Part shown: in pieces, positions 48,135-57,584 of the stretch
Layout: each line of letters begins with the position of its first letter
How positions within the stretch are numbered: position 1 is the first letter of the stretch
DNA from: Alphaproteobacteria bacterium
GTDB taxonomy: Bacteria > Pseudomonadota > Alphaproteobacteria > Rhodospirillales > Rhodospirillaceae
Length of the DNA: 64,000 nucleotides
Direction of reading: 5' to 3'
Assembly (NCBI GenBank): GCA_030604885.1
Contig: JAUVUZ010000005.1
Span: forward strand, 62,001 to 126,000
Made by a program: the position numbers and the translations under genes
Notes under the pieces: generated by a model
Databases searched by the model: none
Told to the model about the DNA's origin: nothing
What the model saw: the letters and a program-made list of their open reading frames with translations, nothing else

Positions 48135-48626
48135 TCAGGAGCGCTTGTCGGCCTCGGGCGGCGGCAGCGGCCGGAGCGGCTCCACCGGGCCTTCGGGCGT
48201 GCCGTCGGGCGGGGTGTCCACCACCGTGAACTCGCCCTCGACGACGCCGTCGTCGCGCCGCCTCACCGCCTCGGCGGCGGTGCGCGCGGCCACCGCGGCG
48301 CCGAGCGCGGTGCGCAGCGGCGCGATCAGCAGCAGCAGGCCGATGGCGTCGGTGAGGAAGCCGGGGATGATCAGCAGGATCGAGGCGATCGAGAGGGCGG
48401 CGCCCTCGAACATCTCGCCCATCGGCATCTTGCCGCGGCGCATCGCGTCGTGGACCTTGCGCGCGGTCACCCAGCCGGTGATGCGCAGCAAGTTGACGCC
48501 CGCGATGGCGGAGAGGATTGCCCAGGCGAGCACCGGCAGAACCCCCATTTCGCGGCCGACGAAGATCAGCCCGGCGAGTTCGAGCACCGGCAATGCGAGC
48601 AGAAGGATGGCGAACGGGAACGGCAT
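48135..48626 (-). CDS. fxsA: FxsA family membrane protein
   Basis: This 163-residue inner-membrane protein has two N-terminal helices (AILLLALPVLELAGLIFV, VLPVLAWAILSAIAGVNLL), the family region RKVHDAMRRGKMPMGEMFEGAALSIASILLIIPGFLTDAIGLLLLI, and a charged cytosolic tail. FxsA overproduction in E. coli relieves F-plasmid phage exclusion; its normal role is unknown. It sits between secB and the divergent timA, a conserved alphaproteobacterial layout. Confidence 0.94.
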   Translation of the reverse strand: MPFPFAILLLALPVLELAGLIFVGREMGVLPVLAWAILSAIAGVNLLRITGWVTARKVHDAMRRGKMPMGEMFEGAALSIASILLIIPGFLTDAIGLLLLIAPLRTALGAAVAARTAAEAVRRRDDGVVEGEFTVVDTPPDGTPEGPVEPLRPLPPPEADKRS

Positions 48627-48784
48627 GCTTGTCCTTTGCCTAGGGAACGCTTAGTTTCTCAAGGAGGAAACCCGGGCTGGCGGCGCGTGCCGCCGATCAT
48701 GGACGATTTCGGCGACGCGCGTCCATCGTTCTTTCCCGTCCTGGGAGTCCGCAGCCGCAGTTCGTGTCCCACCTGGAGCCGCCG

Positions 48785-49462
48785 ATGGACGGTAACTTCC
48801 AATTTCTCGACCTGATCTTCCTGGCTCTGGTTGCCGGGTTCCTGGTGTATCGCCTGCGAAACGTTCTCGGGCGCCGCGACGGCTACGAGCAGAAGCCCGA
48901 CGAGATCGTCAACCGCAAGCCTTCCGAGGACAATGTCGTCGATCTCACCAAGGTTCGCCAGCCCGACGCCGCGGACATCGTCGAGACCGGCACGGTGTCG
49001 AACCGCAGCGTCGCCGCCGGGCTGGTGCAGATTCAGACCGCCGACCCCAGCTTCGACCCCGAGGCGTTCCTGGGCGGCGCCAAGGCCGCGTTCGAGATGA
49101 TCGTCGGCGCCTTCGCCGAGGGCCGGGTGGAGGACATCAAGCCGTACCTCGGCTCCGAGGTCTACGCCAACTTCGCCGCCGCGGTGCGCGAGCGCGAGGA
49201 AGCGGGCGAGAAGGCGGAAACCCAGGTGGTGTCGATCCGCAAGGGGACCATCGTCGACGCGGCGATGAAGGGCCGCGACGCGGTGGTGTCGGTGGAGTTC
49301 GTCACCGAGCAGGTCAACGTGGTGCGCGACGCCGAGGACCGGGTGGTGGACGGCGACCCCAACACCGTGGTGGTGCTCACCGACGTGTGGACCTTCTCCC
49401 GCGACGTGCGCGCCGCCGACCCCAACTGGAAACTCATGGTCACGCGCAGTGTCGAACCTTGA
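48785..49462 (+). CDS. timA: Tim44/TimA family protein
   Basis: This 225-residue protein has one N-terminal membrane helix (FLDLIFLALVAGFLVYRLRNVLG). The Tim44-like domain follows (FDPEAFLGGAKAAFEMIVGAFAEGRVEDIKPYLGSEVYANFAAAV, DVWTFSRDVRAADPNWKLMVTR). It is the bacterial relative of mitochondrial Tim44, with a probable envelope or protein-transport role. The start MDGNFQFLD has GGAG six bases upstream. It overlaps mltA by 14 bases. The 158 bases to fxsA carry the divergent promoters. Confidence 0.9.
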   Translation: MDGNFQFLDLIFLALVAGFLVYRLRNVLGRRDGYEQKPDEIVNRKPSEDNVVDLTKVRQPDAADIVETGTVSNRSVAAGLVQIQTADPSFDPEAFLGGAKAAFEMIVGAFAEGRVEDIKPYLGSEVYANFAAAVREREEAGEKAETQVVSIRKGTIVDAAMKGRDAVVSVEFVTEQVNVVRDAEDRVVDGDPNTVVVLTDVWTFSRDVRAADPNWKLMVTRSVEP

Positions 49463-50630
49463 ACGGCGCGTCCGGGCCGGTCGCGTCGCCTCCGTCCTTC
49501 TGCTGCTGCTGACCGCCGCCTGCACCCAGGCCCCGGTGGCGCCGGTGCGCCCGGCGACTCCCGCGCCGGCGCCCGCGCCCTCCACCGGCGTGGCGGTGGC
49601 GCCGGTGGGCTTCGACGCCCTGCCCGGCTGGCGCGCCGACGCGGTGAACGAGGCGCTGCCCGCCCTCGCGCGATCCTGCGCGGCGATCGCCAAGCGCGCG
49701 CCCACCGCCACCGTCGGCCAGGGTCCGCTCGCCCGCAACGCCGCCGCGTGGCAGCGCGCCTGCGCCGCGGTGCCCGCCTCGGCGGCGCCCGAGGCGGCGC
49801 GGCAGGCGATCATGCGCGCCTTCACCCCCTATCGCGTCACCTTCGCCGACGGCAACCCGGACGGCCTGTTCACCGGCTATTACGAGGCCGAGCTGGAAGG
49901 CTCGCTGTTCAAGAGCGCGCGCTACGCCTATCCGGTCTACGGTCGGCCGGTGGACCTGGTGGAGCAGGGCGAGGGCAACACCCGCGTCGCCGGGCGCCTG
50001 CGCAACGGCCGCCTGGAACCCTATCCGGCGCGCACCGAAATCGAGACCGGCGGCATCGCCGACGTGGCGCCAGTGCTGTTCTGGGTGGACAGCGCGGTCG
50101 ACCTGCACATCGCGCAGATTCAAGGCTCCACCCAGGTGCGCCTCGCCGACGGCCGGGTGTTCCGGATCGGCTACGGCGGCAACAACGGCCGCCCGTTCAA
50201 GGGCCTGGGCCGGATTCTGCTGGACCACGGCTACCTCCAGCCCGGCCAGGCGACGATGCCCGACATCCGCGCCTGGCTCCACGCCAACCCCAATCTGGCG
50301 CAGGGCTTGATGCAGGAGAACCCGCGGTATATTTTCTTCCGTCCGATCGAGGGCGAAGGCCCGGTCGGCGCGATGGGCGTTCCGCTGACGCCCGGCCGCA
50401 CCCTGGCGGTCGATCCGTCGGTGGTGCCGCTCGGCGCGCCGGTGTGGCTCGACAGCGTCGATCCCGACGGCAGGCCGCTCAAGCGCCTGATGGTGGCGCA
50501 GGACATCGGCAGCGCGATCAAGGGCGCGGTGCGCGGCGACTTCTTCTGGGGGTCCGGCGATCCGGCCCTGGCGATGGCCGGGCGGATGAAAAGCACCGGC
50601 CGCTATTTCGTTCTGATTCCGAGTCGTTGA
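49449..50630 (+). CDS. mltA: Membrane-bound lytic murein transglycosylase A
   Basis: This 393-residue lipoprotein has the signal VASVLLLLLTAAC with lipobox Cys about residue 25. The MltA domain has DGLFTGYYEAELEGSLF, DLHIAQIQGSTQVRL and RIGYGGNNGRPFKGLGRIL. The 3D-type domain contains PLKRLMVAQDIGSAIKGAVRGDFFWGSG with the catalytic Asp. It cleaves glycan strands, forming anhydro-MurNAc. The GTG start lies inside timA. The lutA start lies 4 bases after its stop. Confidence 0.95.
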   Translation: MSNLERRVRAGRVASVLLLLLTAACTQAPVAPVRPATPAPAPAPSTGVAVAPVGFDALPGWRADAVNEALPALARSCAAIAKRAPTATVGQGPLARNAAAWQRACAAVPASAAPEAARQAIMRAFTPYRVTFADGNPDGLFTGYYEAELEGSLFKSARYAYPVYGRPVDLVEQGEGNTRVAGRLRNGRLEPYPARTEIETGGIADVAPVLFWVDSAVDLHIAQIQGSTQVRLADGRVFRIGYGGNNGRPFKGLGRILLDHGYLQPGQATMPDIRAWLHANPNLAQGLMQENPRYIFFRPIEGEGPVGAMGVPLTPGRTLAVDPSVVPLGAPVWLDSVDPDGRPLKRLMVAQDIGSAIKGAVRGDFFWGSGDPALAMAGRMKSTGRYFVLIPSR

Positions 50631-50634
50631 TGCG

Positions 50635-51405
50635 ATGACCGATCTGCCCGCCCCGCGCCGCGTCGCCCTGTTCGCCACCTGCCTGGTGGAGACGATGCGC
50701 CCCTCCGTCGGCTTCGCCACCCTGAAGCTGCTGAAAGCCGCCGGAGTCGAGGTGGTGGTGCCGCCGGGGCAGACCTGCTGCGGCCAGCCCCAATACAACT
50801 CGGGCGACAAGGCGGGCGCCAAACGCCTCGCCAGGCGGGTGATCGCCGAGTTCGAGCGGTTCGAGGCGGTGGTGATTCCCTCCGGCTCGTGCGCGGGCAT
50901 GGTGCGGGTCCACTACCCCGAGCTTTTCGAGGACGAACCCGACTGGGCGGCGCGCGCCCGCGCCCTGGCGGAGAAGACCTTCGAGCTGACCCAGTTCCTG
51001 GTGGACGTGCTGAAGGTGTCCGCCGTGCCCGGCCGCCACCCGGGCGCGGTGGCGTATCACGACAGCTGCTCCAGCCGCCGCGAGATGCACGTCCACGCCC
51101 AGCCGCGCGCGCTGCTCGCCGCCGCCGGGGCGGAGGTGCGCGACGTCGAACACGCCGAGGACTGCTGCGGCTTCGGCGGCACCTTCTGCGTCAAGATGGC
51201 GGACGTCTCGGGCGCGATGGTGGACGCCAAGGCCCAGGCCGCCATCGCCACCGGCGCCGACACCCTGCTGGCGGGCGACCTCGGTTGCCTGCTCAACATC
51301 GCCGGGCGGCTGAAGCGCCTCGGCTCGCCGATCGCGGTGCGCCACGTCGCCGAGGTTCTCGCGGGCGAACCCGCCGCCCCCGGCATCGGCGAGGTGCGCG
51401 AATGA
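50635..51405 (+). CDS. lutA: Lactate utilization protein A (CCG-domain Fe-S oxidoreductase subunit)
   Basis: This 256-residue protein has two CCG cysteine-rich domains: LFATCLVETM...GQTCCGQPQYNSGD with PSGSCAGMVRVHY, and YHDSCSSRREMHVH...AEDCCGFGGTFCVK. This is the LutA/LldE type. With LutB and LutC it oxidises L-lactate to pyruvate. It starts 4 bases after mltA and overlaps lutB as ATGA. No lactate permease or GntR-type regulator is seen nearby. Confidence 0.94.
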   Translation: MTDLPAPRRVALFATCLVETMRPSVGFATLKLLKAAGVEVVVPPGQTCCGQPQYNSGDKAGAKRLARRVIAEFERFEAVVIPSGSCAGMVRVHYPELFEDEPDWAARARALAEKTFELTQFLVDVLKVSAVPGRHPGAVAYHDSCSSRREMHVHAQPRALLAAAGAEVRDVEHAEDCCGFGGTFCVKMADVSGAMVDAKAQAAIATGADTLLAGDLGCLLNIAGRLKRLGSPIAVRHVAEVLAGEPAAPGIGEVRE

Positions 51406-52817
51406 CCCTGCTCAAAAGCCTCGAGTTCGCCGCCAACGCCCGCGCCGCGATCGCCGACCCCAAGCTTCAGGCGGCGCTCGTCAACATCCGCACGATGTTC
51501 CAGAGCGGCCGCGCCCGCCAGGTGGCCGCCACGCCCGAGTTCGAGGACCTGCGCGAGGCGGGCGCCGCGCTCAAGCGCGAAACCCTCGCCAACCTCGACG
51601 CCTACGTCGCCCGCTTCGTCGCCGAGGCCGAGGCGCGCGGCGCCCAGGTCCACATCTGCGCCGACGCCCGCTCGGCCCGCGAGACCATCGCCGCCATCTG
51701 CCGCGCCCAGGGCGCCAAGCTCGTCACCAAGGGCAAGTCGATGGTGACCGAGGAGATCGGCCTCAACCCCTATCTCGTCGAACAGGGCTTCACCCCGGTG
51801 GAGACCGACCTCGGCGAATACATCATCCAGCTGCGGAACGAGCCGCCCAGCCACATCATCGCCCCGGCGGTGCACGTGAAGAAGGAGCAGGTGGCGGAAA
51901 CCTTCCGCGCCGCCCACGGCAACCGCCCGGCCGACCGCGACCTCTCCACCCACGACGCCCTGCTGGCCGAGGCCCGCGCCGAGCTGCGCGCCCGCTTCCT
52001 CGCCGCCGACGTGGGCATCACCGGCGCCAACATGCTGGTGGCGGAAACCGGCCAGATGGTCCTCGTCACCAACGAGGGCAACGGCGACCTCACGCAGACC
52101 CTGCCCAAGTGCCACGTGGTCGTCGCCTCCATCGAGAAGCTGGTGCCGAACCTCGACGACGCCGCCACCGTGCTGCGCCTGCTCGGCCGCTCCGCCACCG
52201 GCCAGCACGCCTCCTCCTACACCACCCTGTCGGTGGGCACCCGCCGCCCGGGCGAGACCGACGGGCCGGAAGTCGCCCACGTGGTGCTGGTGGACAACGG
52301 CCGCACCGCCATGCTCGGCACGCCGTTCGAGGAAATGCTGCGCTGCATCCGCTGCGGCGCCTGCATCAACCACTGCCCGGTGTTCGTCAACGTCGGCGGC
52401 CACGCCTACGGCGCCGTCTACGTCGGGCCGATGGGATCGGTGCTCACCCCCAGCCTGGGCGACCTGGACCCGGCGCGCTACCTGCCCCACGCCTGCACCA
52501 TGTGCGGCCGCTGCGCCGAAGTCTGCCCGATGAAGATCCCGCTGCCCGACCTGCTGCGCCGGTTGCGCTTCGAAACCCACGAGCGCAAGCTCACCTCGCG
52601 CGTCAGCCGCGCCGGGCTGGCGGCGTGGACCTTCCTCGCCGAGCGGCCGCGCCTGATGCGCGCCGCCGCCCGCCTCGGCGGCTGGGCGATGCGGCTTTCC
52701 GGCAAGGGCGCGCTGCGGCGCTGGCCGCTGGCGGGCGAGTGGACCCGCGCCCGCGACCTGCCCGCGCCGGAAGGCGGCGGCTTCGTCGCCCGCGCCAACG
52801 CGAACCGCGGAGACTGA
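51402..52817 (+). CDS. lutB: Lactate utilization protein B (LUD domain, 2x[4Fe-4S])
   Basis: This 471-residue protein has an N-terminal LUD domain (KLVTKGKSMVTEEIGLNPYLVEQG, DVGITGANMLVAETGQMVLVTNEGNG). Two C-terminal ferredoxin-type clusters follow, CIRCGACINHCPVF and CTMCGRCAEVCPMKIPLPDLL. It is the central subunit of the LutABC lactate dehydrogenase complex. The ATG overlaps lutA by 4 bases. The next gene starts 4 bases after its stop but is not lutC. Confidence 0.96.
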   Translation: MTLLKSLEFAANARAAIADPKLQAALVNIRTMFQSGRARQVAATPEFEDLREAGAALKRETLANLDAYVARFVAEAEARGAQVHICADARSARETIAAICRAQGAKLVTKGKSMVTEEIGLNPYLVEQGFTPVETDLGEYIIQLRNEPPSHIIAPAVHVKKEQVAETFRAAHGNRPADRDLSTHDALLAEARAELRARFLAADVGITGANMLVAETGQMVLVTNEGNGDLTQTLPKCHVVVASIEKLVPNLDDAATVLRLLGRSATGQHASSYTTLSVGTRRPGETDGPEVAHVVLVDNGRTAMLGTPFEEMLRCIRCGACINHCPVFVNVGGHAYGAVYVGPMGSVLTPSLGDLDPARYLPHACTMCGRCAEVCPMKIPLPDLLRRLRFETHERKLTSRVSRAGLAAWTFLAERPRLMRAAARLGGWAMRLSGKGALRRWPLAGEWTRARDLPAPEGGGFVARANANRGD

Positions 52818-52821
52818 CCCC

Positions 52822-53349
52822 ATGGCCGCCGCCGAAAACCGCAAGCAGCGCATGGAAAAGGAGTTCGACTACCGCGTCCTGCAACACGGCGTCAGCTCCG
52901 GCCGTCTCAAGATCTTCACCGACTTCCGGGTGTTCAACCAGGGCCACTCGCCCACCTACAGCCCGTGGGACAACGTCGCGCCGCTGCTGGTGCTGGTGCT
53001 GGTGAGCCTGGCGCTGCTGGTGCTGGTGGGGATCATCGTCGGGGTGCTGGCGCTGGTGCTCTCGGTGGTGCTCTACGCCTTCCTCATCCGCATCTGGGTG
53101 ATGCACCGCCTGCACGAGCGCACCCGCCAGGCGATGATGCAGAACCTCTACAATTGGGAACTGCTGTGGGGCATGGGCGGCGTGGTGCTCGCCAACGAGC
53201 GCACCGGCCAGATGTGCCACGCCCCCGGCGGCAACTGGCGCACCTTCGTCGTCAACGGCCTCGCCGACATCGCGAGCGCCCTGCGCGGCGACGCCGACAT
53301 GGCCAACCTGCGCGAACAAGGCTCGATGAACCGCGGAGACGGCCGATGA
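52822..53349 (+). CDS. Unknown two-helix membrane protein inside the lut operon
   Basis: This 175-residue protein belongs to no family I recognise. A charged N-terminus (RKQRMEKEFDYRVLQHG) is followed by two closely spaced hydrophobic helices (about residues 53-95, VAPLLVLVLVSLALLVLVGIIVGVL and LALVLSVVLYAFLIRIWVM), then a soluble C-terminal half with MQNLYNWELLWGMGGVVLANERTGQMCHAPGGNWR. It starts 4 bases after lutB and overlaps lutC as ATGA, so it is made with the complex. It may anchor or modify LutABC at the membrane (inference). Confidence 0.75.
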   Translation: MAAAENRKQRMEKEFDYRVLQHGVSSGRLKIFTDFRVFNQGHSPTYSPWDNVAPLLVLVLVSLALLVLVGIIVGVLALVLSVVLYAFLIRIWVMHRLHERTRQAMMQNLYNWELLWGMGGVVLANERTGQMCHAPGGNWRTFVVNGLADIASALRGDADMANLREQGSMNRGDGR

Positions 53350-54011
53350 GCGACGACCGCGCCGCCGTGCTCGCCGCCATCGCCCGCAGCCGCTCCGGCA
53401 CCGCCGAAGCCCGCGCCGAGGCCGCCGCCCGCCGCATCGCCCGGCCGCCCGCCGCGCCGCGCCTCGGCTTCGTCGCCCAGGCGGTGGCCGAGGGCCGCAC
53501 CCTCGCCGACGTGTTCGCCGAAGTCGCCGCCCGCGCGGGCGCCACCGTCCACCGCGCCGCCACCGCCGCCGACGTCGCCCCCACCCTGCGCCGGATCTGG
53601 GTCGAACGCCGCCTCGAAGGCCCGCTGGTGCGCGCCGACGACCCGCTCTGCGCCGCCTGCGACGACCTCGCCGACACCCGCACCGGCCCCGCCGTCGGCG
53701 ACGAAAAGGTCGGCATCGCCCGCGCCGCCGCCGCTCTCGCCGAAACCGGGTCCCTCGTCCTGGTCTCCGACGCCGCGACCCCCACCACCGCCAACTTCCT
53801 GCCCGAAACCCACGTCGTCGTCGTCGCCGCCGCCGAGGTGGTGCCCGCGTTCGAGGATTTCTGGACCGACCTGCGCGCCCGGCCCGCCCTGCCCCGCACC
53901 GTCAACCTCGTCACCGGCCCCTCGCGCACCGGCGATATCGAACTCACCTTGCAGATCGGCGTCCACGGCCCGCGCGCGCTGCATGTCGTGGTGTTCGGCG
54001 ATGGCCGGTAA
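53346..54011 (+). CDS. lutC: Lactate utilization protein C (LUD domain)
   Basis: This 221-residue protein has the LUD (DUF162) fold: VGDEKVGIARAAAALAETGSLVLVSDAATPTTANFLPETHVVVVAAAEVV and the C-terminal RTVNLVTGPSRTGDIELTLQIGVHGPRALHVVVFGD, characteristic of LutC. It is the third subunit of the lactate oxidation complex. It overlaps the upstream membrane protein by 4 bases and smr by 11 bases. Confidence 0.94.
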   Translation: MSDDRAAVLAAIARSRSGTAEARAEAAARRIARPPAAPRLGFVAQAVAEGRTLADVFAEVAARAGATVHRAATAADVAPTLRRIWVERRLEGPLVRADDPLCAACDDLADTRTGPAVGDEKVGIARAAAALAETGSLVLVSDAATPTTANFLPETHVVVVAAAEVVPAFEDFWTDLRARPALPRTVNLVTGPSRTGDIELTLQIGVHGPRALHVVVFGDGR

Positions 54012-54570
54012 ACGCCGCCGCCCGCCGCCGATCACCGCCGACGACGCCCGCCTGTGGGCCGAGGTGACCCGCCGCGCCAAACCCATCGGCGACGCCCCCC
54101 TGCCCGAGATCGCCGCCGACCCGGCGCCGCCCGACGACGAACCGCCCGCCTTCGACCCCCCGTCGCCGCGCCTGCCGCCGGTCCGCCCGTCCGCCGGAAC
54201 CGTGCGCCGCCACGCCATCCTCACCCACGGCTCCACCGCGGGCATCGACAAACGCACCGCCGAACGCTTCAAACGCGGCGAAATGGATATCCAGGCCCGC
54301 CTCGACCTCCACGGCCTCACCCGCGAAGCCGCCCACGAAGCCCTCCACGACTTCATGCGCGAAAGCTTCGAACGCGGCCGCCGCTGCGTCATCGTCGTCA
54401 CCGGCAAGGGCCGCCGCTCGGGCGGCGAAGGCATCCTCCGCTCGGAGGTGCCGCGCTGGCTCAACGAAGCCCAGCTCCGCCCGCTGATCCTCAGCTTCTC
54501 CTACGCCCAACCCCGCGACGGCGGCGAAGGCGCGCTCTACGTCTTCCTCCGCCGGGAACGGGAGCGATGA
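54001..54570 (+). CDS. Smr/MutS2-domain protein
   Basis: This 189-residue protein has a Pro-rich N-terminal half. The C-terminal Smr domain has LDLHGLTREAAHEALHDFMRESF (DLHG motif) and VVTGKGRRSGGEGILRSEVPRWL (TGKG motif). Smr domains are nucleases acting on branched DNA or RNA. The start MAGKRRRPPPIT lies in the end of lutC. In related genomes this gene normally follows mltA; here the lut genes lie between. It overlaps the next xre gene as ATGA. Confidence 0.92.
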   Translation: MAGKRRRPPPITADDARLWAEVTRRAKPIGDAPLPEIAADPAPPDDEPPAFDPPSPRLPPVRPSAGTVRRHAILTHGSTAGIDKRTAERFKRGEMDIQARLDLHGLTREAAHEALHDFMRESFERGRRCVIVVTGKGRRSGGEGILRSEVPRWLNEAQLRPLILSFSYAQPRDGGEGALYVFLRRERER

Positions 54571-54941
54571 CCCCCTTCGGCCTGCGCCTGCGCGAACTCC
54601 GCGCCCAACGCGGCGCCACCCTCTCCGCCATGGCCGCCGAACTCGGCATCTCCGCCGCCTACCTCTCCGCCCTCGAACGCGGCCACCGCGGCAAACCCAC
54701 CCCGGGCCTGATCCAGCAAATCTGCGGCTACTTCGGCCTGATCTGGGACGACGTCGAAACCCTCAAACGCCTCGCCGACCTCTCCCACCCCCGCGTCACC
54801 CTCGATACCTCCGGCCTTACCCCCGGCGCCACCGCCCTCGCCAACGAACTCGCCCAATCCATCCGGACCCTCCCCGAACCCACCATCCAGGAACTCCGCA
54901 AAGTGCTCGCGGAACGCCGGGGACGGGAGCGGAAAAGGTAG
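54567..54941 (+). CDS. Xre-family helix-turn-helix regulator
   Basis: This 124-residue protein has an N-terminal HTH_3 domain (LRLRELRAQRGATLSAMAAELGISAAYLSALERGHRGKPTP). The C-terminus has SHPRVTLDTSGLTPGATALANELAQSIRTLPEPTIQELRKVL. It is transcribed at the end of the timA-mltA-lut-smr chain with a 4-base overlap to smr. The target is unknown. It is not closely related to the two longer Xre proteins at 2.5 and 57 kb. Confidence 0.88.
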   Translation: MTPFGLRLRELRAQRGATLSAMAAELGISAAYLSALERGHRGKPTPGLIQQICGYFGLIWDDVETLKRLADLSHPRVTLDTSGLTPGATALANELAQSIRTLPEPTIQELRKVLAERRGRERKR

Positions 54942-54977
54942 GGGACAGGAAAAGGGCAGGGGAAAGGAAAGGACGCG

Positions 54978-55148
54978 GAGGGACTCGGTCCCTCCGCACC
55001 TCCCATTCGCTTTGGTTTTGCGCGTAGCGCGATAAAGCCATCACGCGGCGTGACGGGGGAATCCCGCTTCGCGGAAAAACCAGAACGAACGGGTACACAG
55101 GGCCTCGGCCCTGTGCGGGTCCGGGCAGCGCCCGGCCTGGTTTTTTCC
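54978..55148. repeat. Composite palindromic intergenic repeat, copy G
   Basis: It fills the 210-base gap between the convergent xre and hslU genes. It starts with the GGAGGGACTCGGTCCCTCC hairpin and a TTTTGCGCGTAGCGCGAT module. A core with CACGCGGCGTGACG follows, then TCCCGCTTCGCGGAAAAACC, the ACAGGGCCTCGGCCCTGT hairpin, and GCGGGTCCGGGCAGCGCCCG followed by GCCTGGTTTTTT beside the hslU stop. The right half is nearly identical to the right half of copy A. Confidence 0.83.
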
Positions 55149-55150
55149 GC

Positions 55151-56464
55151 CTAGAGGATGAACTTCGACAGGTCGGCGGATTTGGCGAGTTTGCCGACGC
55201 GGTCGCGGACGAGGTCGGCGGTGATGGTGACGGTTTCGCCGGAGCGGTCGGCGGCGGTGAAGGAGATCTCTTCGAGCAGGCGTTCGAGGACGGTTTGGAG
55301 GCGTCGGGCGCCGATATTTTCGACGGAGTCGTTGATTTCGGCGGCGAGGCCGGCGATCGCGTCGAGGGCTTCGTCCTGGAAGTCGAGGGTGACGTTTTCG
55401 GTGCCGAGCAGGGCGACGTATTGGCGGATCAGGCTGGCTTCCGGTTCCACCAGGATGCGTTTGAAGTCGTCGCGGCCGAGGGCTTTGAGTTCGACGCGGT
55501 TGGGCAGGCGGCCCTGGAGTTCGGGCAGCAGGTCCGAGGGTTTGGCGAGGTGGAAGGCGCCCGAGGCGATGAACAGGATGTGGTCGGTTTTGACCGCGCC
55601 GTGTTTGGTGGTGACGGTGGTGCCTTCGATCAGCGGCAGGAGGTCGCGCTGCACGCCCTCGCGGGAGACGTCGGCGCCGCCGCGGTGTTCGGAGCGGGCG
55701 CAGATCTTGTCGATTTCGTCGATGAAGACGATGCCGTCGTTTTCGGCGGAGAGGATGGCTTCGCGCACCACCTGTTCCTCGTCGAGCAGGCGGTCGCTTT
55801 CGTCGGCGATCAGGAGGTCGTAGCTGTCGGCGACGCGCACCTTGCGTTTTTTGGTCTGGCCGCCGAAGGCCTTGCCGAAGATGTCGTTGAGGTTGAGCAC
55901 GCCCATTTGCGCGCCGGGCATGTTGGGGATGTCGAAGGTGGGCAGCCCGGCGTTGCCGCCGTCCTTGACCTCGATTTCGATGGTGCGGTCGTCGAGTTCG
56001 CCCTGGCGCAGCATGACGCGGAATTTCTGCCGGGTTTCCGGGTTGGCGGTGCTGCCCACGAGGGCGTCGAGGACGCGTTCCTCGGCGGCGAGTTCGGCCT
56101 TGGCGCGGACGTTCTGGCGCAGGCGCGCGCGGGTCATCTGGATCGCGGTTTCGACGAGGTCGCGGACGATGCTTTCGACGTCGCGGCCGACGTAGCCGAC
56201 CTCGGTGAACTTGGTGGCTTCCACCTTGATGAACGGCGCCTGGGCGAGCTTGGCGAGGCGGCGGGCGATTTCGGTCTTGCCGACGCCGGTGGGGCCGATC
56301 ATCAGGATGTTTTTCGGCAGCACCTCCTCGCGCAGGCCCTCGGGCAGCTGCTGGCGGCGCCAGCGGTTGCGCAGCGCCACGGCGACGGCGCGCTTGGCGT
56401 CGGCCTGGCCGACGATGTGGCGGTCCAGTTCGGAGACGATTTCGCGGGGGCTGAAGGAGGTCAT
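55151..56464 (-). CDS. hslU: ATP-dependent protease ATPase subunit HslU (ClpY)
   Basis: This 437-residue AAA+ unfoldase has Walker [21 protein letters not shown] and the insertion domain in the middle. Walker B is [20 protein letters not shown], the sensor region [18 protein letters not shown], and the C-terminus ends SKFIL, which docks on HslV. The start [20 protein letters not shown] overlaps the hslV stop by 4 bases. The long track ORF adds hslV read in the wrong frame. Confidence 0.97.
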   Translation of the reverse strand: MTSFSPREIVSELDRHIVGQADAKRAVAVALRNRWRRQQLPEGLREEVLPKNILMIGPTGVGKTEIARRLAKLAQAPFIKVEATKFTEVGYVGRDVESIVRDLVETAIQMTRARLRQNVRAKAELAAEERVLDALVGSTANPETRQKFRVMLRQGELDDRTIEIEVKDGGNAGLPTFDIPNMPGAQMGVLNLNDIFGKAFGGQTKKRKVRVADSYDLLIADESDRLLDEEQVVREAILSAENDGIVFIDEIDKICARSEHRGGADVSREGVQRDLLPLIEGTTVTTKHGAVKTDHILFIASGAFHLAKPSDLLPELQGRLPNRVELKALGRDDFKRILVEPEASLIRQYVALLGTENVTLDFQDEALDAIAGLAAEINDSVENIGARRLQTVLERLLEEISFTAADRSGETVTITADLVRDRVGKLAKSADLSKFIL

Positions 56465-57000
56465 AGGCTTTCGACCACGATGTTGCGGTTGGTGTAGATG
56501 CAGATGTCGGCGGCGATCTCGACGGCGCGGCGGGCCACCGCCTCGGCGTCGAGGTCCGGCCGGTCGATCATCGCGCGGGCGGCGGCGAGGGCGAACGGGC
56601 CGCCCGAGCCGATGCCGATCAGGGCGTCGTCGGGTTCGAGCACGTCGCCGGTGCCGGAGAGGATCAGCGAGGTTTCGGCGTCGGCCACCGCCATCATCGC
56701 CTCGAGGCGGCGGAGGTAGCGGTCGGTGCGCCAGTCCTTGGCGAGTTCGACGCAGGCGCGGGTGAGCTGGCCCGGGTAGCGTTCGAGCTTGGCTTCCAGG
56801 CGTTCGAACAGGGTGAAGGCGTCGGCGGTGGCGCCCGCGAACCCGGCGAGGACCTTGCCGTCGCCGAGCCGGCGCACCTTGCGCGCGGTGGATTTGACCA
56901 CGGTGTTGCCGAGGGTGACTTGGCCGTCGGCGGCGATCACCACGCGGCCGTCCTTGCGGACCGAGACCACGGTGGTCCCGTGCCAGGATTGGGGTTCCAC
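56461..57000 (-). CDS. hslV: ATP-dependent protease peptidase subunit HslV (ClpQ)
   Basis: This 179-residue proteasome-like peptidase becomes active when the N-terminal residues are removed to expose Thr in [73 protein letters not shown] completes the fold. It is coupled to hslU. The upstream xre gene lies 81 bases away, so it may be co-transcribed. Confidence 0.97.
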   Translation of the reverse strand: MEPQSWHGTTVVSVRKDGRVVIAADGQVTLGNTVVKSTARKVRRLGDGKVLAGFAGATADAFTLFERLEAKLERYPGQLTRACVELAKDWRTDRYLRRLEAMMAVADAETSLILSGTGDVLEPDDALIGIGSGGPFALAAARAMIDRPDLDAEAVARRAVEIAADICIYTNRNIVVESL

Positions 57001-57081
57001 GGATGGGGGCTCCCTGCTGAAATCCGAAACAGGGAAGCAATGTAAGGCGGCCGCGCGGCCCGCGCCAGCGGCGCGAGGCGG

Positions 57082-57549
57082 TCAGCTCTCCGACTGGGCC
57101 ATCGCCTTGACCAGGGCGTAGACCTGGGCGCGCGCCTTGTCGTTGCGGATTTTCCAGTAGTTGCGCACCAGCTCGAGGGTTTCGGTGCGCGACAGCGGGT
57201 CTTCCTCGAAGCCGTCCTCCTCGGCGAGGTGGGCGGTGCCCGGCTCGAAGGTTTCGGGCAGCGAGCCGTAGCGTTCCTCCGCCACCTGGGCCGAGACATC
57301 CTGGAAGAAGAAGCTGATCGGCACCGAGAGCACGTTGCCGATGTCGTAGAGGCGGCTGGCGCTGACCCGGTTGAAGCCGCGCTCGTACTTCTGAATCTGC
57401 TGGAAGGTGACGCCCACCGACGACGCGAGCTGTTCCTGGGTCATGCCGACGAGGTTGCGGCGCAGTCGGATCCGCTGTCCGACGTGGACGTCGATGGGAT
57501 CCGGGCCGTTCTCGGTCACGACGTTTTTGGGAATGCGGCGTTCGATCAT
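57082..57549 (-). CDS. Xre-family helix-turn-helix regulator (paralogue of the metK-adjacent one)
   Basis: This protein of about 155 residues has the [36 protein letters not shown] and the C-terminal [28 protein letters not shown]. It is clearly paralogous to the protein at 2521-3033: both share DVHVGxRIRLRR, FQQ(V/I)QKYERGxNRV and TLELVR. The start [11 protein letters not shown] (57549) is chosen because the predicted promoter puts the transcript start near 57578, downstream of the track start at 57585. The target is unknown; it precedes hslVU. Confidence 0.87.
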   Translation of the reverse strand: MIERRIPKNVVTENGPDPIDVHVGQRIRLRRNLVGMTQEQLASSVGVTFQQIQKYERGFNRVSASRLYDIGNVLSVPISFFFQDVSAQVAEERYGSLPETFEPGTAHLAEEDGFEEDPLSRTETLELVRNYWKIRNDKARAQVYALVKAMAQSES

Positions 57550-57584
57550 GGTAAGGTGACTCTGTAGCGAGATTCGAGACTGCA

